DNA from: Hemibagrus wyckioides
Lineage: Eukaryota > Chordata > Actinopteri > Siluriformes > Bagridae
DNA length: 64,000 nt
Direction of reading: 5' to 3'
NCBI RefSeq assembly: GCF_019097595.1
Contig: NC_080711.1
Span: forward strand, 15,393,428 to 15,457,427
The notes under the pieces were generated by a model, which made no database searches, had not been told where the DNA came from, and was given only the letters and a program-made list of their open reading frames with translations. Made by a program: the position numbers and the translations under genes. This document shows, piece by piece, positions 53,716 through 64,000 of the stretch; within the stretch, counting starts at the first letter, position 1; each line of letters starts with the position of its first letter.

Positions 53716-56700
53716 GTAAACACCCTCTTTCCGGCCTAAATATTGTTTAAAGGGGTAAACAAATGTTCAAGGTTTTCCCCTTTGTTCCTTGTGTTATATA
53801 TAATATAAAGTAATCAGCAGAAATATGTGAATACACTTCCATGCATATCTCCTATACTTCTGTTTTTCTCTCCTCCATTTCTGTTTGTCTGCTGTATTGA
53901 TGTCTTTTTATCTTAAGTTCTCTTAGGATTTCTATATAAATCACAGAGATCTTTATGATGTACACATGGTTCCATACATGTTCTATATGCAGCCTCATTT
54001 TCATGCAAACAAAAGACTACACGCTTCCTGGAAGCACAAAACATTTTTTCCTACATGGTCTAATGGAAACATGTGAGTAAAATACATTATAGCACAGTGA
54101 GAGGAAACAAGCGTGCGGATGGTTTTGGTTTTTGTTGTATAATACACTTCCAGCTCATAAATTCACTACTTTCGAAATTGATTCAAAAGTATTCAGACAC
54201 CACAGATTATGCAAATTAGTGCTTTATTTTTTCTCCAGAAAGAAGTAATCAGGCTTTTACAGCACCGTGGTTCAGTTTTGGCCTATTCCACTACAGCAAA
54301 TCGTTTTCATTTCACCAAGGTTACCAGGCTCCATCTGATGGACTCACACTTTCAAAATCATCCATAAATTTTCAACGGAATTCTAGTATTGGCCGGATGT
54401 TTAGATGCTGGATGTTGGCTTACTGAAACATCCGTCTTCGCCCAATATTCAGTTTTTTGGCTGATGAGATTCAGTTCTCCTCTAACATGTACATCTCCCC
54501 GTACATTCAGGATTCCTTCTTGGGTATGTCTTGACTTATGTTCCATAGTACCATATGCAGTATAGCAGCATCATATTATAATGTTCCCATCTCCATACCG
54601 GCTATTCATGACGAGCTAAATTATTGTTAAAGAAATTCTGAAAAATTGTTATTGTTAACTCTTTTTGTTATGTATTTTGTTCCAGAAAATTTTGTAGTAT
54701 CAGAGACAACTGCAGTGCAGTTCATTCTTAATTGTTTTTTGTGTAATCTGTGTCCAGGAACAACTGGAACTTGTTGTGTGACCTCTTCCCAAGCAGTGGC
54801 AGCTTCCTTTCTAATGACACCTAGTGTAATTTGCCAGAGAACAGGAAGTATATTCATTAACAATAAAAAGTACCTCACTGCTTATTTCTCCTCACTGTCT
54901 TTTCAACGGAAATGGATAGATAGATCTAAAATCCCTGAGATACACCTGTAATAAAGATTGATGAATTAATTACCCCACCACACTATGATCTAGTCCAATC
55001 CGAATAGGGCTGATTATAATATCTAACGTAAAAGAAAGACTATGTTCATTTTTATTGTTTTTTTGCCTATCACTAGAACCATGTGTACGCTGATCTTTGT
55101 TTTTGCTTTCTGTTCCTACATGCTATCGTGTGCGTTACTGGAACCTTCACCCTCGCCAGCCATGTGGTTAACATTAGATTTAATCTGTTCAGACTGAGAG
55201 CAGTTAAAGAAACTCAGCCTGGGTTCTCCTCTCCGCCCATGAATCAAACTGTGGGTTCTATGCTGAAGCTCAGTCTTCACGCTCTTTATTCCACTCATCC
55301 TTCTCTCAGTGGGTGAGACTGCACGGTCTAACACACACTGGCTGAACTCATGCGAATTGTTTATGTTCCAATGAGGGGGGGGGGTAATTTCTTCCCATTG
55401 CAAGGCTGCAAACTCCAATGGCATTTTTATCTGACATAATTGCCCCCTCATTACCTAACTCCCAACCCTTTCTTGTTGTATTTTTGTCCCCTCCTTCTCT
55501 TCTTTCACTATATTCAAGAACCCCACCACCCCACCCCAAAACACACAGGGTTCAAAGTAAGGTTGACGAGCAGATGTGTGAAATCGGCTGACTATTAAGT
55601 TACACAACGGCCCGACAACAACAACAAAAAAAAAAGCGTGCAAGTGTGTACGAGTCAGGGTTTGCGGACACTTGCCCATCTTTTGTTTAATGCTATGTTT
55701 CTGTAGAGAGAACACAAGTCATTAAACCCTTCCTTTCCAACTACCCCCTTCGTGATTTTTTTTTTTTTTTTAAAGCTTAAAATTGTCATAAGCTGAACAA
55801 ACATGTCTCTTCCCCCTCTGCTGCACCTTTGTGGGAAAGCAGAGGCTTTGGTTAAAGTCTGATTAAATGCACCTCCTGCACTCTAAACATCAGATAGGAT
55901 TTAGCATAGCTGTTATTATCATCTGATGTTTAACACACCCTGATCTGTTTTGCCTTGAATCTCACTGTGGGAAGCGAAGCCTCGATGCACTCTGTTTTTT
56001 TTTAGTGTATGTGTATTTGTGTGGCCTTTGAACCACTAACCAGCATTCCACTAGTAACATTTGCCCCCTTATCAAGAATTAGCTTTCCTTTTTGCCCAGG
56101 GCAGTGCAGTTTGCATGTGTAATGACCCAATTAAACATGCACCAGGCTATACATTAGTGTCAAGGGCAGCATAGCTTGTGCTGAGAACAGTCTTAACATT
56201 TCACAATGTGTCTTGCTGCCAAATCCTACACATGCAATGAAGATTCATTTTCAAACCCACATTTGACCCTCATGTGATTTGCAGCATTCCAGCTAATGAT
56301 TAGCATTTAGATGAGGCGAAGAAAAGATGCAGTCTAAGCAAAACTGCATATGTAGGCCACCTGCTCTGTGTGAGCTCTAATGGAGTAACTGGACCTAACA
56401 GTCAGTTATGATGGGAAGAGATTTCTGCTTTTATATTATTCAGGTGCATCTGTGCTGTGGTTCGAATGATAAGCATCTGAGATGAAATTTAGAAAAGGCA
56501 CTTCACACACCAGTGTCTGTTGATTGCATTTACTGGTGTCTAACAGGATCTTTATTTCGTTCCACCTACTCACTTAAGTTCTGGTTAGCCAGCATTAAAA
56601 TGCACAGTCATCAAGCTGTGGAGTGGCAACCCAACTCATTCAGCTGCAGCAGGAAGTGTGCTTGCTCCCAGCCTAAACAGTGGCTGTGAAATTACAGAAG

Positions 56701-57800
56701 GCGAGCCGAGGCAATTACACTAGAAAGGGCCTAAATATCAGAGGAAAGCTACAGGAATAACAAGAAAGCAGGGATGAGTGTGCGCCTCCAGGCTGAAGAA
56801 TAGATGCGGGAATCTATATGGCAAAATAATTATTACCGAGAGAACTGATGTTACCATAATAATGTACCGTTTGTTGCTTTCATGTGGTCCACCCACTGAC
56901 AAAATAAGCCTAATCTCCCGCTCTGTGGCTGCTCTAAAGTGTTCACTCCCTACTCCCACACAATGAATAGATTTCAAGCAAATTATTCCTGCTGAAAGTT
57001 TGCACACGATAAACAATTATCAGTCTAGCCCAAAGCAGCTGCCTCTGGCTCACATTTGCCTTTTTTCAACTTCCAGTCTAAATAAAATCTTCATTTGACT
57101 GGAGCATCACAGATAAACAGTTTCACTCCTTTAAACATTTACCCATGCCACAAGTTAAAAAAAATTGAGGCATTTTTTCTGTCTTTTTCAGCCTCCCTTC
57201 CACTCCTTTTATTCAAACACCTGTCTTGATTGACGTGTACAGATTAGTGGTAAATCCAAGCAGTTTTATTAAGCTGATTTTTTAAATGTAAGTCTATATG
57301 ATTTGGATTTTATAGATTTCACTTTTAATTGGGAAACATCTGGAAAGAATGTTCAGTTCTACTTGTTTACCCTGATTAACCCAATAAGCAGTTAATATAT
57401 GACATGACTGATTAAGTTCGTGCCAACCACAAATATAATAAAAACACTCAAACTTCGACTCTATTTGAATCCACATAGAGCTAGAAGAGGGACAACATTA
57501 CATACAATAATGTAACCATAAAAATTCCACAGTGCATTTCAAAAAAATAGCCAACTAGGAGGAATAAATAACATGCCAAATTAAAATATATGCTGTGTGC
57601 GATTTACAAAGTGGTGCTCCTACCACACTCCTGTGAAATCTAATTAATTTAATAGCCTCACTGCTAGCAATGTTACTAAAAGAAATTCCAGCTGTTTACT
57701 GACACATCTAGATCTAAAGTTTTCTTATTAGCAGATTCTTGACGTGCATGTAAACATGCTGTGTGTCATTGTGTGTTGTCGTTTGTGTGTGCTTCTCTAG
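53716..57800 (+). other. cep112: intron 13: mostly unassigned, weak Tc1-like remnant
   Basis: The region 54170-54600 has a few blocks (AAAAGTATTCAGACACC, AATTTTCAACGGAATTC, GCAGCATCAT) that hint at a very old Tc1-like copy, which I would not defend strongly. Also present are G10 (55375-55384), a T run near 55760 and TG-rich sequence before the acceptor GCTTCTCTAG. The rest is AT-rich without a known element. Confidence 0.5.
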
Positions 57801-57950
57801 ACAATGGCAGAGCTCCAAACAACATTGTTCTCCATTAAAGAAGAGAGCAAACAAACCCAGCAGGCTCTAGAGCACCAGCTACAGGAAGCACGTACACACT
57901 GGGATGAGGAGAGAAGACAGCTTAGCCGAGATGCTGACCGTGTCAACAAG
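57801..57950 (+). CDS. cep112: cep112 exon 14 of window (residues 535-584)
   Basis: 50 codons, phase 0 to 0, between CTTCTCTAG and AAG|GTGAAG. It encodes TMAELQTTLFSIKEESKQTQ, QALEHQLQEARTHWDEERRQ and LSRDADRVNK. AELQTTxxSxKEE is the hallmark near the C-terminus of CEP112; the second half is more diverged from human. The human protein continues for roughly 80 residues after this point, which must be coded beyond the window. Confidence 0.94.
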
Positions 57951-60145
57951 GTGAAGACACACAGCACACACACACACACACAGATATAAATTCAAAGCTT
58001 AGTGGATCTGCGTGAAGTGTCTTATGAGTGATCAGCTATTTTGGCAAGGTTAGTCAATCAGTAAGGTGGTCTAGTTGCTTGCTTGGCATCCCTCTGGAGT
58101 TTTCTGAGATATAATCACTTGTATGTCCCTAATGTGACAGAGTGGAGTGGCTCACTTCCTGCTGACCTCTGCATTGAAGTCATTGTCATGGAGGTAAAGC
58201 ACAGCAGATGGCTGACTTTCAAAATCTCACTCGCACAACACTGCTTTAATCATTTGCGATGATTGTACGGTGGATATATCGGTATGCATACAACACACAC
58301 ACTCACACACCAGACTCGGTCACTACACAAGCTTTGACTCAAAATAAACACCAGCAAATTCATCCATTTCCTGATAAGTTTGCTATACAAAATTGGCACA
58401 CTGTGATATCCATCTTCTGACCCATTAGACACTGCTCTATCTATGACCATGCTGTTCTGCACTTTCCTGTGCCTGAGACTGGTCTATAACTGATGACGCC
58501 ACTTGAAATCATTTATCCAGAAAGTTTACCATGACAGCAAATCTTTATGCTGTTATCAAACACAACATGCATGGTCGGCTTGCTAGCAGGGGCGGTTTGA
58601 CTGTAATCTCGGCACAGTCTGTTTGAATAGCTGTCAGTTAACCTGCTTAGTTCTGCTGTTTCGTAAGTTGCGTCAACACAGTCGTTCACACAGTGCTTAT
58701 TTACCAGTATTTGAAGAGCTGTAATTTGTGATTCATGTTATAAACGTGACGTTTTTTCAGAACATTTAGGATGGCCATAACCCAGTTGAACCACATATCT
58801 TGCCAGCAGCAACCATAACTAACAAAAGACCATTATTTAATGGTGTCCAGGATGATAGACGTGTTAATTTCGAGCTTTGTGCAAAGTGCAGTAAATAGAC
58901 AAGATAGCGCATGTAACATCCTGGTCCACCTTCAATAGGCAGAAAACAGGAATGGCATTAGAATAAACTAATAAATGTGTCCCACTGTCTACATTCCAAT
59001 CGTTTTTTTTTAGGTATGTCTAGATAGAATTGCCTGTGGCTCATTTAAAGTAGGTAAAGGGGTGTTTTCACTACCACCCTCCGCTTCTCTCGTTAGGAAA
59101 AAAAGGTGTTTTCTGGGACCTTGTAGCTAATCCAGACATCTGCAAGCATAACCTGACTGCCTCAGTTCTTCCTCAGCCTGAGATATTTGTTCAGTTACCA
59201 TCCGAATACACTCAAGTGTTTGTTTTGAGTGCACGAACCACTCAGAGGCCTCATTATTCAAGCCCATGAGTTAACTACTCAGTTAATGGGGCACAAATTA
59301 ATAGCTGACTTGCTGATTAAATTTCACATTGAGAGAGAGAGAGAGAGAGAGATTGAGTAAGAATAGAAGGGAGATCGGAAAACATATATGACAATCCTAG
59401 ACAGTCAGAGAAACCATTGCAGGCTGACATTATTTCCAGACTGCTCACTTCAAAGGCAGATTATGAAAGCCAAAGGCCTGAAACAAAAAAAAAAATGAAA
59501 GGGGTGGAAAAACATGAACATCAAAGTCTAGTGTATTTGAGCGCAATAATCCTTAAATGTTTGTTGTGAGCACTGCAACTCATATCAGATGTCCCTTTCT
59601 CTCCTTGGTGTTTAACCTAAATCTCCAGAAAGGAGGCTCTTCTCCTTTCTTTAATTGTTTGCATTTCTCAAAGCTCCTTAAGACACAAAATGGCACCATG
59701 TGATTGCTACACTTCACACTCCACAGGCTTTAGCACGGAACTATGTTATTTGCATCACCGTGGTCACAAACAAAAAGCTCCGTGCTGCTACGAAAGCACA
59801 GAGGACAACAGTTGGAGATGACAGGACACCTGGGGTTTATTGTAAATACAGACCCAAGTTGGGAGACTGACCGTCACTGGCAAGTGCTAATAGTTTAGAC
59901 ATGCTATGACAAATCTAAAAGCTCTGCAAATGTTAGTGTGAAGTTTTTTTTTATAAATGCAGCACAGCTAATGTGTAATCACACACTTGTTGTCCTGGCC
60001 ACCTGTAGACAAAGTGCAGACATAAATGTAAGAACCTAAAAAAAAGGGGGTAGGTCAAGTTTGTGAATGGTTAGAGACCATGGAGTTGAATATATCATGA
60101 AGCTTTGATAGGCTTTGCACCCATATAACGTTCTCTTGATATGGC

Positions 60146-60622
60146 ATGGCTGCAAGCAGATACATCATTGCATTAATCAGTGGTTTGGGTTCTGCAGGGA
60201 AGTGGGAAGTACGTACAAAAACAAGCTGCACCTCCTTCAGTCTAGAAAAGCTTTTTCAATCTTTGAGTAGTTTAAAATGTAACTTAATGTTTCGATGCTT
60301 TGACAAAGAGTCTCTTCAGTACCTGTTTAGTAAGTCAGATTTACTCAAGGATTTGGTTCCCCTCAACCTGTTTGACACAGTCCTCAATGTAAGGCAAAGG
60401 GAAAGTGGTAGCATTCACCTCAAATTACTCTACCAGATCATAAGCTATCGTCAGCTTTGCTCCCAAGGCACCCAACTAGGGAAAGATAGCTCTGCACGCT
60501 TGTTTGTGAGCAGAGATTGGACTTCGAGAACCTTCATCACCGAGACGATAAAAGCTGTGTCTAATTGGTGCGGCTTCATCCACATCAATAACACCTTCTC
60601 TCAGGCAAGAATGTATGTCTGA
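60146..60622 (+). other. Unidentified open frame, 158 codons
   Basis: The longest ATG-started frame in the window. The product would be of mixed composition with RWD-free, motif-free sequence; segments such as LLKDLVPLNLFDTVLNVRQR do not bring a family to mind. There is no splice or poly(A) context and no repeat ends. It may be a chance frame or a decayed retroelement fragment. It lies within intron 14 in the sense direction. Confidence 0.15.
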
Positions 60623-62978
60623 GAATAGAGATAGTAAAACTATTATCAGTTTGAGTAGTAACTTGCCGGTCAAAAGAAATCCCATTTTTCATATTGAGAA
60701 CATTTGTTTTTTCTTAACCACATGTTAACTCCTGTCATGAGTGTTTCTCATTGCAAAATGACATAAAACACAAAGCATCAGTCCCTGAAATGCAAGCTCA
60801 CCCACAAACACACTGCAGTGCGATTAGTGTTGATGCACTAGGACACACTATCATTTTGCCTAGTGTACCCCTGGGCTAGACATCTATCATCCCTTTGTTA
60901 TGAGCCTGAACAGGTGGCTAGAAGAAGAATGGGTCCTGGGAAGTGAGTTAACCCCAGACATTGGTTTTAGAGAGTCTGGGTTTGTTTTTGTCTCAGTTGG
61001 ATTAACAATGACTGACTACTTTGAAAGCGTACCGCTGGTAGCTGATTATATGCTAAAGGTCCAGTTACCTAAAATTCCTCACTTATCTAAACAGTATGGA
61101 TTAACAACTAACACCACTACATTGCAAATACAGTTACCTCTTAATGCTTTACCTTTTTCCTTTATTGATTTATGCCTTTAAACTTCTATCGACCATTTTA
61201 GCCAGCACCTTGGAACGCAACCCAGGAGTCTAGACATTTTAACCAATCCCGCCAAGAGTTATTTTTGAATGTGCCTGCCTGCTATATTTTCTTAGTTGGG
61301 TCTGTTTTCCAAAATAAAAGCAAATTATAAATTTATTCAAATCATCTTGCCTCTGAAAATAATGAAAAGTTCTTAATGAATGAATGAATGCAGTGCATGG
61401 GTTGGGTCTGTAACACAAGCATCCTGTTAAAATATTGATGAATTCACTTCTTCTTAATTCTGCATGCTTCATTTCTGACTGCCTGTATTAAAGGCACATC
61501 ATTACCTCAATAATCAGACAAGACCTCAGAAATGAAATCAAAAACATACAGTTCATTACATTCTAGTACTGTCGGTAGTTATGGTCTCTGAGGAGCCACT
61601 TTCTGTTAAATCTTTTACCTAAATACATGTTAATTGGACAATCTAAAACAGTGGATTTGCCACAGAAGCTGCAATAAGTCTTGAATAGCAAACAGCTGCT
61701 TGGTACGGTGAAACACTTAGCTGGGTCAACACCTTGACCAGTTGATATCATAGGCCTAGAGGAAATTTGTTACTGGTTAATACACCTCCAGTTTCACCAC
61801 TTTTGAGACAATGACTAATACATAAAGACTACTTAAAACATAAAGAGTTAAAGCAGTCAATATGACACTATGCTGAACAGGAATGGTTTCTAAAACACAG
61901 GTAAGTATCAAAGCATGTACCAATTATGTAGGCCAATTATGAACAGATGGACAAGCATACAAAACAAATTCCTCAGAAGTCCAATCCCACTATACTGTAA
62001 ATACATGCCAACAAAACTAGGTAAACACTTGCAAAATATTCATGGAACCCAAATTATACCCATGCAGCCAAGCCCAAAGGCAACCAATGATTAACTGTAT
62101 AACAATGAAAATATTAAGTTTGCATTAGTCATTGTTACAGTCTCACTCCGTGACTAACAAAAGCAAGACAAATGACAAGTAGAGATGACAAAACAAATAA
62201 AATTAGTAACTTGAGAACAAAGCATGACTAGAGAACAATAGAAACAATGTGTGAGGCTTGAACACATCAGTAGCGTGTTCATGTACTGGTGTGTCATGCT
62301 GGTGTGTCCAACCCTCTGCTCTGCTCCAGTAAGCAGAAAACTCAACTCAAACTCATTTTCACTGTGGAGTGAAAAGGTGTGGACTGGTTGACTACAATCG
62401 CCTTTTTTGAAAAACAATTCATGCGTGGTCTTAGCAGGGAACCTCAAAGGGTTTATGCAAATATGGCAGCAGTTGCCATGCAGGATTTTTGCAACAGGCA
62501 TCACAACTGTACATTGAGTGGGAAATCCAGAAGCCTGGCCTGATCCTCCAACTGTTAAGCCTTTCGGTTCGTTACTTTCTAACAACTGAGGATGTGCCAG
62601 CGTTCTCACGATGCAAGATCTCATGACATGTCTCTGTCACATGAGCCCTATCTTTTGCCTCTTATTATGGAACCAGTCTTGCTGAACCAGTCTTACTAAT
62701 AAATTTCTTGTGCACACTCTACCTCTCTTTTGAAAGAGCAGAACCTAGAATACGTCCAAATCTCATTCTCTATTTTTTTTAACAGCTTGATTGACATCAG
62801 TATGTGTTACTTGCTCTAAGTTGACTATGACTGAGATTAAAGATGAGTGAGTGATCGAGCAACCAGTTCAGTTTCAGAACCAAACTAAGCCACACACACA
62901 GCACCCAGCTGGCAATTCCAGTCCTCCTGCTGTGAGCCACACTTCTCTAAGCTCTGCTTGTTTGACCTGAGAGAATAA

Positions 62979-63041
62979 GTTATATAATATATAATTATAT
63001 AATAATTATATAATATATAGTTATATAATTATATAATAAAC
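62979..63041. repeat. AT-rich palindromic tract
   Basis: Roughly 60 bases almost purely A and T, built of TTATATAAT and its complement ATTATATAA in alternation, giving several overlapping hairpins. Confidence 0.85.
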
Positions 63042-64000
63042 CGGTGACACTGATCCATTATTGACTTGTTTTCCCACAAACCAATTTATTTTTTTTTACC
63101 TTAATTTGTTTGTCATCACTTTTAGCATGTACTCCTGGGAGTTCCTTTTAGACCAACCTGTAAAGTCGAAACACATAGCTATAATTTGCCCTTCTACTGT
63201 CGCAAATGAAAATAAAGTCTCACGTCACATTCATAGCCAACATAATCAAAATTCTAGCTTGTAATGCTTTTTTGTTTTTGTTTTAATGTCTGAGTTGGGC
63301 CAGTCACACCTAGCTGCTACAGCGTCAGTGATGGTGGTATTAATGATAGCATTCCTGTAGGGAAGGACTATGCACAATGATCATTAGCAGATTCTTTAGT
63401 CTGCTTGATAGACTTAACATCGTTTTAACCCACTACCCTGTGAATTTATTGATTATTATAGAAGTTTTTTATTAAGAAGATGAAGAATTTCATACGCTAG
63501 AAAGATTGTCATTTGGCAATTTGATAAAGCTTGGCATTTGATGAATATTTTCACGCTCTACAAATTACTTGGTAATAACTTTCAATTAAATGGTGAAGCA
63601 GCAAAGGTCTCTAACTTTAAGAAAAACCCAAAGAACCCACGTGTGCATTAAGACACACTCATAGTCACACACTCCCTAATGAACACCATTGATATAATGA
63701 AATATTATGTAAAAGGGTTTTGGTGTTGTTAACATCTGTCTTTATGTGTAGCTACATTTTCTGTTAAATGTGGATTTAAATTAAGAGTGAAAGTCCTTAA
63801 AACACGTAATGGATTTTGGCATTTACGTTCGATTTTCGTTTGGTATTTACGATTAAATAGCCATGGCGATATCTTACTTTTGATAAGCTCATGCCTGCTT
63901 TTTATTGCAAGCCCAACTTTTTATTGCAATTGTAACTCAGAATCTGAAGAAGAGAATCATCTGTTGAATGTCAGATGTTGTGAATCGTGAAAGATACGAT

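Larger units (their letters stand above)
381..57950 (+). other. cep112: cep112 gene, partial (14 internal coding exons)
   Basis: This is the span of the only gene in the window. CEP112 is a centrosomal coiled-coil protein; in mammals it is also needed for the sperm head-tail junction (established knowledge). Fourteen exons with GT/AG borders join into 584 uninterrupted codons (1752 bases). The order of motifs, from the LEDTN and RSKSLREKQ segments to QKLAKSAQ and AELQTT, matches my memory of human CEP112 (about 955 residues). There is no proline in the 584 residues and only five glycines, so the product here is a continuous rod. The N-terminal third, including the family's DUF4485 region, must lie upstream, and about 80 C-terminal residues downstream. 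No promoter, start codon, stop codon or poly(A) site of this gene is present. Confidence 0.93.
57951..64000 (+). other. cep112: start of intron 14 (over 6 kb)
   Basis: It begins with GTGAAG and a (CA)n tract (57966-57981). Other content: (GA)n (59331-59352), AT-rich palindromic sequence (62979-63041) and two stretches with longer open frames (60146-60622 and 60900-61181 on +; 62624-62154 on -) that I do not recognise. I searched by eye for the next cep112 exon and found none. Confidence 0.6.

Noticed and set aside
54170..54600. Very old Tc1-like copy
   Set aside because: Only scattered short blocks agree and no terminal repeats are visible; not strong enough for a separate feature.
55640..55690. 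TTTGCGGACACTTGCCCATC resembles the Tc1 family B terminus
   Set aside because: Only about 20 bases agree and the adjoining sequence does not follow the element.
1..64000. CRISPR arrays, operons, bacterial promoters, phage genes
   Set aside because: Regular repeats here are microsatellites or transposons; introns, splice sites and SINEs show a vertebrate genome.

Overview
The window is a piece of a vertebrate nuclear genome, almost certainly a teleost fish. It shows short exons with GT/AG borders in long AT-rich introns, many (CA)n, (ATT)n and poly-T tracts, and families of SINEs, Tc1-like and hAT transposons typical of fish. The mix of repeats suggests an ostariophysan, perhaps a catfish; that rank is inference from remembered repeat families, not proven.

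Only one gene is supported: the middle and 3' part of cep112 (centrosomal protein 112, formerly CCDC46), on the + strand. I find 14 consecutive coding exons between 381 and 57950. Splice phases agree at all 13 internal junctions (1,0,0,2,0,0,0,2,0,0,0,0,0), and the spliced reading frame is open for 584 codons. The protein follows the vertebrate CEP112 rod from start to end; family identity rests on my memory of that sequence. The 584 residues contain no proline, as expected for one long coiled coil. The N-terminal exons lie upstream of base 1. The last exons, coding for roughly 80 residues, lie beyond base 64000, because no fitting exon is visible after 57950.

Layout: exons 1-8 (numbering local to this window) are packed into the first 11.7 kb. 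Exons 9-14 are scattered over 46 kb, with introns of 10.1 kb (11689-21794), 4.6 kb, 5.1 kb, 7.5 kb, 14.0 kb (39621-53652), 4.1 kb and more than 6 kb. The introns carry an intact tRNA-Glu-like SINE with a 17-bp target duplication (8608-8896), a Tc1-derived near-perfect hairpin (7062-7146), a hAT element with an 8-bp target duplication (22958-24328), a palindromic Tc1-type MITE (26972-27640), three internally deleted copies of one Tc1 family (36.9, 42.5 and 48.9 kb), two LINE 3' ends in opposite orientation (9.9 and 28.3 kb), and a Tc1 copy inserted into a V-SINE-like element (52371-53241).

No CRISPR, operon, functional tRNA or complete second gene was seen. The best leads are the intronic Tc1 hairpin, the complementary TG/CA repeats around exons 4 and 14, a perfect RFX X-box in a centrosomal gene, and a few CpG-rich intron patches. 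I did not find a wholly new system.
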